64,000 nucleotides of DNA, taken from positions 434,001 to 498,000 of the forward strand of contig CAUVYP010001198.1 of the NCBI GenBank assembly GCA_963556195.1. The letters run 5' to 3'. Source of the stretch: Sepiola atlantica (Eukaryota; Mollusca; Cephalopoda; Sepiida; Sepiolidae). Positions 51,095 to 63,549 of the stretch are shown here, piece after piece; the first letter of the stretch is position 1; the number at the start of each line of letters is the position of its first letter. Under the pieces are notes generated by a model. That model was not told where the DNA came from and made no database searches. It was given only the letters and a program-made list of their open reading frames with translations. The translations under genes and the position numbers were made by a program.

Positions 51095-54000
51095 TTAGCG
51101 CGTTTTAAAGTTGATATCGCTTTTGTTAATAACTTCCACATTTATTCGAATTGTACCACGAAACTTTGCAGACAGTCGCGGAGAACTGTTTTCTACTGAA
51201 GTACCAAGTTTCAGAAGTGTAGCGCTTGTACTGCCGGAGATATGTCGATACAAACTGAATACGCAAAACATCAACAAAATTTAGCGCGTTTTAAAGTTGA
51301 TATCGCTTTTGTTAATAACTTCCACATTTATTCGAATTGTACCACGAAACTTTGCAGACAGTCGCGGATAGGCCTTTTCTACTGCAGTACCAAGTTTCAG
51401 AAGTGCAGCTCTTGTACTGCCGGAGATATGTCGATACAAACTGAATACGCAAAACATCAACAAAATTTAGCGCGTTTTAAAGTTGATATCGCTTTTGTTA
51501 ATAACTTCCACATTTATTCGAATTGTGCCACGAAACTTTGCAGACAGTCGCGGAGACATATTGTTTACTGAAGTACCAAGTTTCAGAAGTGCAGCTCTTG
51601 TACTGCCGGAGATATGTCGATACAAACTGAATACGCAAAACATCAACAAAATTTAGCGCGTTTTAAAGTTGATATCGCTTTTGTTAATAACTTCCACATT
51701 TATTCGAATTGTGCCACGAAACTTAGCAGACAGTCGCGGAGACAGATTTACTACTGAAGTACCAAGTTTCAGAAGTGCAGCTCTTGTACTGCCGGAGATA
51801 TGTCGATACAAACTGAATACGCAAAACATGAACAAAATTTAGCTCGTTTTAAAGTTGATATCGCTTTTGTTAATAACTTCCACATTTATTCGAATTGTAC
51901 CACGAAACTTTGCAGACAGTCGCATTAAGGCCTTTTCTACTAAAGTACCAAGTTTCAGAAGTGCAGCTCTTGTACTGCCGGAGATATGTCGATACAAACT
52001 GAATACGCAAAACATCAACAAAATTTAGCGCGTTTTAAAGTTGATATCGCTTTTGTTAATAACTTCAACATTTATTCGAATTGTGCAACGAAACTTTGCA
52101 GACAGTCGCGGAGACATGTTTTCTACTGAAGTACCAAGTTCCAGAAGTGCAGCTTTTGTACTGCCGGAGATATGTCGATACAAACTGAATACGCAAAACA
52201 TCAACAAAATTTAGCGCGTTTTAAAGTTGATATCGCTTTTGTTAATAACTTCCACATTTATTCGAATTGTGCCACGAAACTTTGCAGACAGTCGCGGAGA
52301 CAGATTTACTACTGAAGTACCAAGTTTCAGAAGTGCAGCTCTTGTACTGCCGGAGATATGTCGATACAAACTGAATACGCAAAACATGAACAAAATTTAG
52401 CTCGTTTTAAAGTTGATATCGCTTTTGTTAATAACTTCCACATTTATTCGAATTGTACCACGAAACTTTGCAGACAGTCGCGGAGACATGTTTTCTACTG
52501 AAGTACCAAGTTTCAGAAGTGCAGCTCTTGTACTGCCGGAGATATGTCGATACAAACTGAATACGCAAAACATCAACAAAATTTAGCGCGTTTTAAAGTT
52601 GATATCGCTTTTGTTAATAACCTCGACATTTATTCGAATTGTACCACGAAACTTTGCAGACAGTCGCGGATAGGCGTTTTCTACTGAAGTACCAAGATTC
52701 AGAAGTGCAGCTCATGTACTGCCGGAGATATGTCGATACAAACTGAATACGCAAAACATCAACAAAATTTAGCGCGTTTTAAAGTTGATATCGCTTTTGT
52801 TTATAACTTCCACATTTATTCGAATTGTGCCACGAAACTTTGCACACAGTCGCGGAGACAGATTTACTGCTGAAGTATGAAGTTTCAGAAGTGCAGCTCT
52901 TGTACTTCCGGAGATATATCGATACAAACTGAATACGCAAAACATCAACAAAATGTAGCGCGTTTTAAAGTTGATATCGCTTTTGTTAATAACTTCCACA
53001 TTTTTTCGGATTGTGCCACGAAACTTTGCAGACAGTCGCGGAGACAGATTTTCTACTGAAGTACCAAGTTTCAGAAGTGCAGCTTTTGTACTGCCGGAGA
53101 TATATCGATACAAACTGAATACGCAAAACATCAACAAAATTTAGCGCGTTTTAAAGTTGATATCGCTTTTGTTAATAACTTCCACATTTATTCGAATTGT
53201 TCCACGAAATTTGCAGACAGTCGCGGAGAACTGTTTTCTACGGAAGTACCAAGTTTCAGAAGTGTAGCGCTTGTACTGCCGGAGATATGTCGATACAAAC
53301 TGAATACGCAAAACATCAACAAAATTTAGCGCGTTTTAAAGTTGATATCGCTTTTGTTAATAACTTCCACATTTATTCGAATTGTACCACGAAACTTTGC
53401 AGACAGTCGCGGATAGGCCTTTTTACTGAAGTACCAAGTTTCAGAAGTGCAGCTCTTGTACTGCCGGAGATATGTCGATACAAACTGAATACGCAAAACA
53501 TTAACAAAATTAAGCGCGTTTTAAAGTTGATATCGCTTTTGTTAATAACTTCAATATTTATTCGAATTGTGCCACGAAACTTTGCAGACAGTCGCGGAGA
53601 CTTATTTTCTACTGAAGTACCAAGTTTCAGAAGTGCAGCTCTTGTACTGCCGGAGATATGTCGATACAAACTGAATACGCAAAACATCAACAAAATTTAG
53701 CGCGTTTTAAAGTTGATATCGCTTTTGTTAATAACTTCCACATTTATTCGAATTGTGCCACGAAACTTTTCAAACAGTCGCAGAGAACTGTTTTCTACTC
53801 AAGTACCAAGTTTCAGAAGTGCAGCTTTTGTACTGCCGGAGATATATCGATACAAACTGAATACGCAAAACATCAACAAAATTTAGCGCGTTTTAAAGTT
53901 GATATCGCTTTTGTTAATAACTTCCACATTTATTCGAATTGTACTACGAAACTTTGCAGACAGTCGCATTAAGGCCTTTTCTACTAAAGTACCAAGTTTC

Positions 54001-56671
54001 AGAAGTGCAGCTCTTGTACTGCCGGAGATATGTCGATACAAACTGAATACGCAAAACATCAACAAAATTTAGCGCGTTTTAAAGTTGATATCGCTTTTGT
54101 TAATAACTTCCACATTTATTCGAATTGTTTCACGAAACTTTGCAGACAGTCGCGGAGAACTGTTTTCTACTGAAGTACCAAGTTTCAGAAGTTTAGCGCT
54201 TGTACTGCCGGAGATATGTCGATACAAACTGAATACGCAAAACATCAACAAAATTTAGCGCGTTTTAAAGTTGATATCGCTTTTGTTAATAACTTCCACA
54301 TTTATTCGAATTGTACCACGAAACTTTGCAGGCAGTCGCGGATAGGCCTTTTCTACTGAAGTACCAAGTTTCAGAAGTGCAGCTCTTGTACTGCCGGAGA
54401 TATGTCGATACAAACTGAATACGCAAAACATTAACAAAATTAAGCGCGTTTTAAAGTTGTTATCGCTTTTGTTAATAACTTCAATATTTATTCGAATTGT
54501 GCCACGAAACTTTGCAGACAGTCGCGGAGACTGATTTTCTACTGAAGTACCAAGTTTCAGAAGTGCAGCTCTTGTACTGCCGGAGATATGTCGATACAAA
54601 CTGAATACGCAAAACATCAACAAAATTTAGCGCGTTTTAAAGTTGATATCGCTTTTGTTAATAACTTCCACATTTATTCGAATTGTGCCACGAAACTTTG
54701 CAGACAGTCGCGGAGACATATTGTCTACTGAAGTACCAAGTTTCAGAAGTGCAGCTCTTGTACTGCCGGAGATATGTCGATACAAACTGAATACGCAAAA
54801 CATCAACAAAATTTAGCGCGTTTTAAAGTTGATATCGCTTTTGTTAATAACTTCCACATTTATTCGAATTGTGCCACGAAACTTTGCAGACAGTCGCGGA
54901 GAACTGTTTTCTACTGAAGTACCAAGTTTCAGAAGTGCAGCTTTTGTACTGCCGGAGATATATCGATACAAACTGAATACGCAAAACATCAACAAAATTT
55001 AGCGCGTTTTAAAGTTGATATCGCTTTTGTTAATAACTTCCACATTTAGTCGAATTGTGCCACGAAACTTTGCAGACAGTCGCGGAGACATATTGTCTAC
55101 TGAAGTACCAAGTTTCAGCAGTGCAGCTTCTGTACTGCCGGAGATATTTCGATACAAACTGAATACGCAAAACATCAACAAAATTTAGCGCGTTTTAAAG
55201 TTGATATCGCTTTTGTTAATAACTTCGACATTTATTCGAATTGTGCCACGAAACTTTGCAGACAGTCGCGGAGACATGTTTCTACTGAAGTACCAAGTTT
55301 CAGAAGTGCAGCTCTTGTACTGCCGGAGATATATCGATACAAACTGAATACGCAAAACATCAACAAAATTTAGCGCGTTTTAAAGTTGATATCGCTTTTG
55401 TTAATAACTTCCACATTTATTCGAATTGTGCCACGAAACTTTGCAGACAGTCGCATTAAGGCCTTTTCTACTAAAGTACAAAGTTTCAGAAGTGCAGCTC
55501 TTGTACTGCCGAAGATATGTCGATACAAACTGAATACGCAAAACATCAACAAAATTTAGCGCGTTTTAAAGTTGATATCGCTTTTGTTAATAACTTCCAC
55601 ATTTATTCGAATTGTTCCACGAAACTTTGCAGACCGTCGCGGAGTACTGTTTTCTACTGAAGTACCAAGTTTCAGAAGTGCAGCTTTTGTACTGCCGGAG
55701 ATATGTCGATACAAACTGAATACGCAAAACATCAACAAAATTTAGCGCGTTTTAAAGTTGATATCGCTTTTGTTAATAACTTCCACATTTATTCGAATTG
55801 TGCCACCAAACTTTGCAGACAGTCGCGGAGACATATTGTCTACTGAAGTACCAAGTTTCAGCAGTGCAGCTCCTGTACTGCCGGAGATATGTCGATACAA
55901 ACTGAATATGCAAAACATCAACAAAATTAAGCGCGTTTTAAAGTTGATATCGCTTTTGTTAATAACTTCCACATTTATTCGAATTGTGCCACGAAACTTT
56001 GCAGACAGTCGCGGAGTACTGTTTTCTACTGAAGTACTAAGTTTCAGAAGTGCAGCTTTTGTACTGCCGGAGATATGTCGATACAAACTGAATACGCAAA
56101 ACATCAACAAAATTTAGCGCGTTTTAAAGTTGATATCGCTTTTGTTAATAACTTCCACATTTATTCGAATTGTACCACGAGACTTTGCAGACAGTCGCGG
56201 ATAGGGCTTTTCCACTGAAGTACCAAGTTTCAGAAGTGCAGCTCTAGTACTGCCGGAGATATGTCGATACAAACTGAATACGCAAAACATCAACAAAATT
56301 TAGCGCGTTTTAAAGTTGATATCGCTTTTGTTAATAACTTCAACATTTATTCGAATTGTGCAACGAAACTTTGCAGACAGTCGCGGAGACATGTTTTCTA
56401 CTGAAGTACCAAGTTCCAGAAATGCAGCTTTTGTACTGCCGGAGATATGTCGATACAAACTGAATACGCAAAACATCAACAAAATTTAGCGCGTTTTAAA
56501 GTTGATATCGCTTTTGTTAATAACTTCCACATTTATTCGAATTGTGCCACGAAACTTTGCAGACAGTCGCGGAGACAGATTTACTACTGAAGTACCAACT
56601 TTCAGAAGTGCAGCTCTTGTACTGCCGGAGATATGTCGATACAAACTGAATACGCAAAACATCAACAACAT
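51095..56671. repeat. Mixed segment of 30 monomers
   Basis: Cassette order is A-D-E-C-G-B-C-B-D-J-H-A-D-I-A-G-A-D-I-E-A-E-B-G-F-E-F-D-B-C. One-base deletions occur at CACGAAATTTGCAG (about 53208), GGCCTTTTTACTG (about 53422) and ACATGTTTCTACTG (about 55280). The last tags copies at 58441, 61602 and 62902. The G at 51839 has the flanks of the neighbouring B (52397). Confidence 0.85.
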
Positions 56672-59460
56672 TTAGCGCGTGTTAAAGTTGATATCGCTTT
56701 TGTTAATAACTTCCACATTTATTCGAATTGTACCACGAAACTTTGCAGACAGTCGCGGATAGGCCTCTTCTACTGAAGTACCAAGTTTCAGAAGTGCAGC
56801 TCTTGTACTGCCGGAGATATGTCGATACAAACTGAATACGCAAAACATCAACAAAATTTAGCGCGTTTTAAAGTTGATATCGCTTTTGTTAATAACTTCC
56901 ACATTTATTCGGATTGTGCCACGAAACTTTGCAGACAGTCGCGGAGACATATTGTCTACTGAAGTACCAAGTTTCAGAAGTGCAGCTCTTGTACTGCCGG
57001 AGATATGTCGATACAAACTGAATACGCAAAACATCAACAAAATTTAGCGCGTTTTAAAGTTGATATCGCTTTTGTTAATAACTTCCACATTTATTCGAAT
57101 TGTGCCACGAAACTTTGCAGACAGTCGCAGGGAACTGTTTTCTACTGAAGTACGAAGTTTCAAAAGTGCAGCTTTTGTACTGCCGGAGATATATCGATAC
57201 AAACTGAATACGCAAAACATCAACAAAATTTAGCGCGTTTTAAAGTTGATATCGCTTTTGTTAATAACTTCCACATTTATTCGAATTGTACTACGAAACT
57301 TTGCAGACAGTCGCATAACGGCCTTTTCTACTAAAGTACCAAGTTTCAGAAGTGCAGCTTTTGTACTGCCGGAGATATGTCGATACAAACTGAATACGCA
57401 AAACATCAACAAAATTTAGCGCGTTTTGAAGTTGATATCGCTTTTGTTAATAACTTCCACATTTATTCGAATTGTACCACGAGACTTTGCAGACAGTCGC
57501 GGATAGGGCTTTTGTACTGAAGTACCAAGTTTCAGAAGTGCAGCTCTAGTACTGCCGCAGATATGTCGATACAAACTGAATACGCAAAACATCAACAAAA
57601 TTTAGCGCGTTTTAAAGTTGATATCGCTTTTGTTAATAACTTCCACATTTATTCGAATTGTGCCACGAAACTTTGCAGACCGTCGCGGAGTACTGTTTTC
57701 TACTGAAGTACCAAGTTTCAGAAGTGCAGCTCTTGTACTGCCGGAGATATGTCGATACAAACTGAATACGCAAAACATCAACAAAATTTAGCGCGTTTTA
57801 AAGTTGATATCGCTTTTGTTAATAACTTCCACATTTATTCGAATTGTGCCACGAAACTTTGCAGACAGTCGCGGAGAACTGTTTTCTACTGAAGTACGAA
57901 GTTTCAAAAGTGCAGCTTTTGTACTGCCGGAGATATATCGATACAAACTGAATACGCAAAACATCAACAAAATTTAGCGCGTTTTAAAGTTGATATCGCT
58001 TTTGTTAATAACTTCCACATTTATTCGAATTGTACTACGAAACTTTGCAGACAGTCGCATAACGGCCTTTTCTACTAAAGTACCAAGTTTCAGAAGTGCA
58101 GCTTTTGTACTGCCGGAGATATGTCGATACAAACTGAATACGCAAAACATCAACAAAATTTAGCGCGTTTTAAAGTTGATATCGCTTTTGTTAATAACTT
58201 CCACATTTATTCGAATTGTACCACGAGACTTTGCAGACAGTCGCGGATAGGGCTTTTCTACTGAAGTACCAAGTTTCAGAAGTGCAGCTCTAGTACTGCC
58301 GGAGATATGTCGATACAAACTGAATACGCAAAACATCAACAAAATTTAGCGCGTTTTAAAGTTGATATCGCTTTTGTTAATAACTTCGACATTTATTCGA
58401 ATTGTGCCACGAAACTTTGCAGACAGTCGCGGAGACATGTTTCTACTGAAGTACCAAGTTTCAGAAGTGCAGCTTTTGTACTGCCGGAGATATATCGATA
58501 CAAACTGAATACGCAAATCATCAACAAAATTTAGCGCGTTTTAAAGTTGATATCGCTTTTGTTAATAACTTCCACATTTATTCGAATTGTACTACGAAAC
58601 TTTGCAGACAGTCGCATTAAGGCCTTTTCTACTAAAGTACCAAGTTTCAGAAGTGCAGCTCTTGTACTGCCGAAGATATGTCGATACAAACTGAATACGC
58701 AAAACATCAACAAAATTTAGCGCGTTTTAAAGTTGATATCGCTTTTGTTAATAACTTCCACATTTATTCGAATTGTGCCACGAAACTTTGCAGACAGTCG
58801 CGGAGTACTGTTTTCTACTGAAGTACCAAGTTTCAGAAGTGCAGCTTTTGTACTGCCGGAGATATGTCGATACAAACTGAATACGCAAAACATCAACAAA
58901 ATTTAGCGCGTTTTAAAGTTGATATCGCTTTTGTTAATAACTTCCACATTTATTCGAATTGTGCCACGAAACTTTGCAGACAGTCGCGGAGACAGATTTA
59001 CTACTGAAGTACCAACTTTCAGAAGTGCAGCTCTTGTACTGCCGGAGATATGTCGATACAAACTGAATACGCAAAACATGAACAAAATTTATCTCGTTTT
59101 AAAGTTGATATCGCTTTTGTTAATAACTTCCACATTTATTCAAATTGTGCAACGAAACTTTGCAGACAGTCGCGGAGACATGTTGTCTACTGAAGTACCA
59201 AGTTTCAGAAGTGCAGCTCTTGTACTGCCGGATATATGTCGATACAAACTGAATACGCAAAACATCAACAAAATTTAGCGCGTTTTAAAGTTGATATCGC
59301 TTTTGTTAATAACTTCCACATTTATTCGAATTATGCCAGGAAACTTTGCAGACAGTCGCGGAGACATGTTTTCAACTGAAGTACCAAGTTTCAGAAGTGC
59401 AGCTCTTGTACTGCCGGAGATATGTCGATACAAACTGAATACGCAAAACATCAACAAAAT
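56672..59460. repeat. 15-monomer segment, source-like for the terminal 7-mers
   Basis: Cassette order is D-E-A-L-D-F-A-L-D-B-G-F-C-E-B. The run A-L-D-B-G-F (57788-58902) is the order of the terminal 7-mer without its E, including the ACATGTTTCTACTG deletion (about 58441). A-L-D appears twice, 744 bases apart (57044 and 57788). D-E-A-L-D (56672-57601) matches 60577-61506. Confidence 0.87.
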
Positions 59461-60018
59461 TTAGCGCGTTTTAAAGTTGATATCGCTTTTGTTAATAACT
59501 TCCACATTTATTCGAATTGTACCACGAAACTTTGCAGACAGTCGCGGATAGGCCTTTTCTACTGAAGTACCAAGTTTCAGAAGTGCAGCTCTTGTACAGC
59601 CGGAGATATGTCGATACAAACTGAATACGCAAAACATCAACAAAATTTAGCGCGTTTTAAAGTTGATATCGCTTTTGTTAATAACTTCCACATTTATTCG
59701 AATTGTGCCACGATACTTTGCAGACAGTCGCGGAGACATGTTTTCTACTGAAGTACTAAGTTCCAGAAGTGCAGCTTTTGTACTGCCGGAGATATGTCGA
59801 TACAAACTGAATACGCAAAACATCAACAAAATTAAGCGCGTTTTAAAGTTGATATCGCTTTTGTTAATAACTTCAATATTTATTCGAATTGTGCCACGAA
59901 ACTTTGCAGACAGTCGCGGAGACTGATTTTCTACTGAAGTACCAAGTTTCAGAAGTGCAGCTCTTGTACTGCCGGAGATATGTCGATACAAACTGAATAC
60001 GCAAAACATCAACAACAT
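59461..60018. repeat. 3-monomer tandem duplication, copy 1 (558 bp)
   Basis: Cassette order is D-B-I. The D has CTTGTACAGCCGG, the B has CACGATACTTTG and GTACTAAGTTCC, and the I is preceded by ATTAAGCGCG and followed by AACAACATTTAG. The next 558 bases repeat all of these. Confidence 0.94.
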
Positions 60019-60576
60019 TTAGCGCGTTTTAAAGTTGATATCGCTTTTGTTAATAACTTCCACATTTATTCGAATTGTACCACGAAACTTTGCAGACAGT
60101 CGCGGATAGGCCTTTTCTACTGAAGTACCAAGTTTCAGAAGTGCAGCTCTTGTACAGCCGGAGATATGTCGATACAAACTGAATACGCAAAACATCAACA
60201 AAATTTAGCGCGTTTTAAAGTTGATATCGCTTTTGTTAATTACTTCCACATTTATTCGAATTGTGCCACGATACTTTGCAGACAGTCGCAGAGACATGTT
60301 TTCTACTGAAGTACTAAGTTCCAGAAGTGCAGCTTTTGTACTGCCGGAGATATGTCGATACAAACTGAATACGCAAAACATCAACAAAATTAAGCGCGTT
60401 TTAAAGTTGATATCGCTTTTGTTAATAACTTCAATATTTATTCGAATTGTGCCACGAAACTTTGCAGACAGTCGCGGAGACTGATTTTCTACTGAAGTAC
60501 CAAGTTTCAGAAGTGCAGCTCTTGTACTGCCGGAGATATGTCGATACAAACTGAATACGCAAAACATCAACAACAT
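60019..60576. repeat. 3-monomer tandem duplication, copy 2 (558 bp)
   Basis: Same D-B-I order and diagnostic variants as the previous 558 bases. Visible differences are TTAATTACTTCC (about 60241) and CAGTCGCAGAGAC (about 60290) in the B monomer. A B-I pair with the same variants resumes at 63736 at the window end. Confidence 0.94.
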
Positions 60577-60948
60577 TTAGCGCGTTTTAAAGTTGATATC
60601 GCTTTTGTTAATAACTTCCACATTTATTCGAATTGTACCACGAAACTTTGCAGACAGTCGCGGATAGGCCTCTTCTACTGAAGTACCAAGTTTCAGAAGT
60701 GCAGCTCTTGTACTGCCGGAGATATGTCGATACAAACTGAATACGCAAAACATCAACAAAATTTAGCGCGTTTTAAAGTTGATATCGCTTTTGTTAATAA
60801 CTTCCACATTTATTCGGATTGTGCCACGAAACTTTGCAGACAGTCGCGGAGACATATTGTCTACTGAAGTACCAAGTTTCAGAAGTGCAGCTCTCGTACT
60901 GCCGGAGATATGTCGATACAAACTGAATACGCAAAACATCAACAAAAT
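60577..60948. repeat. D-E pair preceding the terminal 7-mers
   Basis: Two monomers. The D cassette is GATAGGCCTCTTC and the E monomer has ATTCGGATTG. The same pair occurs at 56672-57043, also followed by A-L-D. Confidence 0.9.
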
Positions 60949-62249
60949 TTAGCGCGTTTTAAAGTTGATATCGCTTTTGTTAATAACTTCCACATTTATT
61001 CGAATTGTGCCACGAAACTTTGCAGACAGTCGCAGAGAACTGTTTTCTACTGAAGTACGAAGTTTCAAAAGTGCAGCTTTTGTACTGCCGGAGATATATC
61101 GATACAAACTGAATACGCAAAACATCAACAAAATTTAGCGCGTTTTAAAGTTGATATCGCTTTTGTTAATAACTTCCACATTTATTCGAATTGTACTACG
61201 AAACTTTGCAGACAGTCGCATAACGGCCTTTTCTACTAAAGTACCAAGTTTCAGAAGTGCAGCTTTTGTACTGCCGGAGATATGTCGATACAAACTGAAT
61301 ACGCAAAACATCAACAAAATTTAGCGCGTTTTGAAGTAGATATCGCTTTTGTTAATAACTTCCACATTTATTCGAATTGTACCACGAGACTTTGCAGACA
61401 GTCGCGGATAGGGCTTTTCTACTGAAGTACCAAGTTTCAGAAGTGCAGCTCTAGTACTGCCGGAGATATGTCGATACAAACTGAATACGCAAAACATCAA
61501 CAAAATTTAGCGCGTTTTAAAGTTGATATCGCTTTTGATAATAACTTCGACATTTATTCGAATTGTGCCACGAAACTTTGCAGACAGTCGCGGAGACATG
61601 TTTCTACTGAAGTACCAAGTTTCAGAAGTGCAGCTCTTGTACTGCCGGAGATATATCGATACAAACTGAATACGCAAAACATCAACAAAATTTAGCGCGT
61701 TTTAAAGTTGATATCGCTTTTGTTAATAACTTCCACATTTATTCGAATTGTACTACGAAACTTTGCAGACAGTAACATTAAGGCCTTTTCTACTAAAGTA
61801 CTAAGTTTCAGAAGTGCAGCTCTTGTACTGCCGAAGATATGTCGATACAAACTGAATACGCAAAACATCAACAAAATTTAGCGCGTTTTAAAGTTGATAT
61901 CGCTTTTGTTAATAACTTCCACATTTATTCGAATTGTGCCACGAAACTTTGCAGACCGTCGCGGAGTACTGTTTTCTACTGAAGTACCAAGTTTCAGAAG
62001 TGCAGCTTTTGTACTGCCGGAGATATGTCGATACAAACTGAATACGCAAAACATCAACAAAATTTAGCGCGTTTTAAAGTTGATATCGCTTTTGTTAATA
62101 ACTTCCACATTTATTCGGATTGTGCCACGAAACTTTGCAGACAGTCGCGGAGACATATTGTCTACTGAAGTACCAAGTTTCAGAAGTGCAGCTCTTGTAC
62201 TGCCGGAGATATGTCGATACAAACTGAATACGCAAAACATCAACAAAAT
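60949..62249. repeat. 7-monomer higher-order repeat, copy 1 (1301 bp)
   Basis: Cassette order is A-L-D-B-G-F-E. The B monomer carries the one-base deletion ACATGTTTCTACTG (about 61602), giving 7 x 186 - 1. The G monomer has a private CAGTAACATTAAGG (about 61772) and is followed by GCCGAAGATATG. Confidence 0.94.
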
Positions 62250-63549
62250 TTAGCGCGTTTTAAAGTTGATATCGCTTTTGTTAATAACTTCCACATTTAT
62301 TCGAATTGTGCCACGAAACTTTGCAGACAGTCGCAGAGAACTGTTTTCTACTGAAGTACGAAGTTTCAAAAGTGCAGCTTTTGTACTGCCGGAGATATAT
62401 CGATACAAACTGAATACGCAAAACATCAACAAAATTTAGCGCGTTTTAAGTTGATATCGCTTTTGTTAATAACTTCCATATTTATTCGAATTGTACTACG
62501 AAACTTTGCAGACAGTCGCATAACGGCCTTTTCTACTAAAGTACCAAGTTTCAGAAGTGCAGCTTTTGTACTGCCGGAGATATGTCGATACAAACTGAAT
62601 ACGCAAAACATCAACAAAATTTAGCGCGTTTTAAAGTTGATATCGCTTTTGTTAATAACTTCCACATTTATTCGAATTGTACCACGAGACTTTGCAGACA
62701 GTCGCGGATAGGGCTTTTCTACTGAAGTACCAAGTTTCAGAAGTGCAGCTCTAGTACTGCCGGAGATATGTCGATACAAACTGAATACGCAAAACATCAA
62801 CAAAATTTAGCGCGTTTTAAAGTTGATATCGCTTTTGTTAATAACTTCGACATTTATTCGAATTGTGCCACGAAACTTTGCAGACAGTCGCGGAGACATG
62901 TTTCTACTGAAGTACCAAGTTTCAGAAGTGCAGCTCTTGTACTGCCGGAGATATATCGATACAAACTGAATACGCAAAACATCAACAAAATTTAGCGCGT
63001 TTTAAAGTTGATATCGCTTTTGTTAATAACTTCCACATTTATTCGAATTGTACTACGAAACTTTGCAGACAGTCGCATTAAGGCCTTTTCTACTAAAGTA
63101 CCAAGTTTCAGAAGTGCAGCTCTTGTACTGCCGAAGATATGTCGATACAAACTGAATACGCAAAACATCAACAAAATTTAGCGCGTTTTAAAGTTGATAT
63201 CGCTTTTGTTAATAACTTCCACATTTATTCGAATTGTGCCACGAAACTTTGCAGACCGTCGCGGAGTACTGTTTTCTACTGAAGTACCAAGTTTCAGAAG
63301 TGCAGCTTTTGTACTGCCGGAGATATGTCGATACAAACTGAATACGCAAAACATCAACAAAATTTAGCGCGTTTTAAAGTTGATATCGCTTTTGTTAATA
63401 ACTTCCACATTTATTCGAATTGTGCCACGAAACTTTGCAGACAGTCGCGGAGACATATTGTCTACTGAAGTACCAAGTTTCAGCAGTGCAGCTCCTGTAC
63501 TGCCGGAGATATGTCGATACAAACTGAATACGCAAAACATCAACAAAAT
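62250..63549. repeat. 7-monomer higher-order repeat, copy 2 (1300 bp)
   Basis: Same A-L-D-B-G-F-E order and shared deletion (about 62902). A second one-base deletion, GCGCGTTTTAAGTTG (about 62446), is private to this copy. Its last E has TTTCAGCAGTGCAGCTCC, differing from the E of copy 1. Confidence 0.94.
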
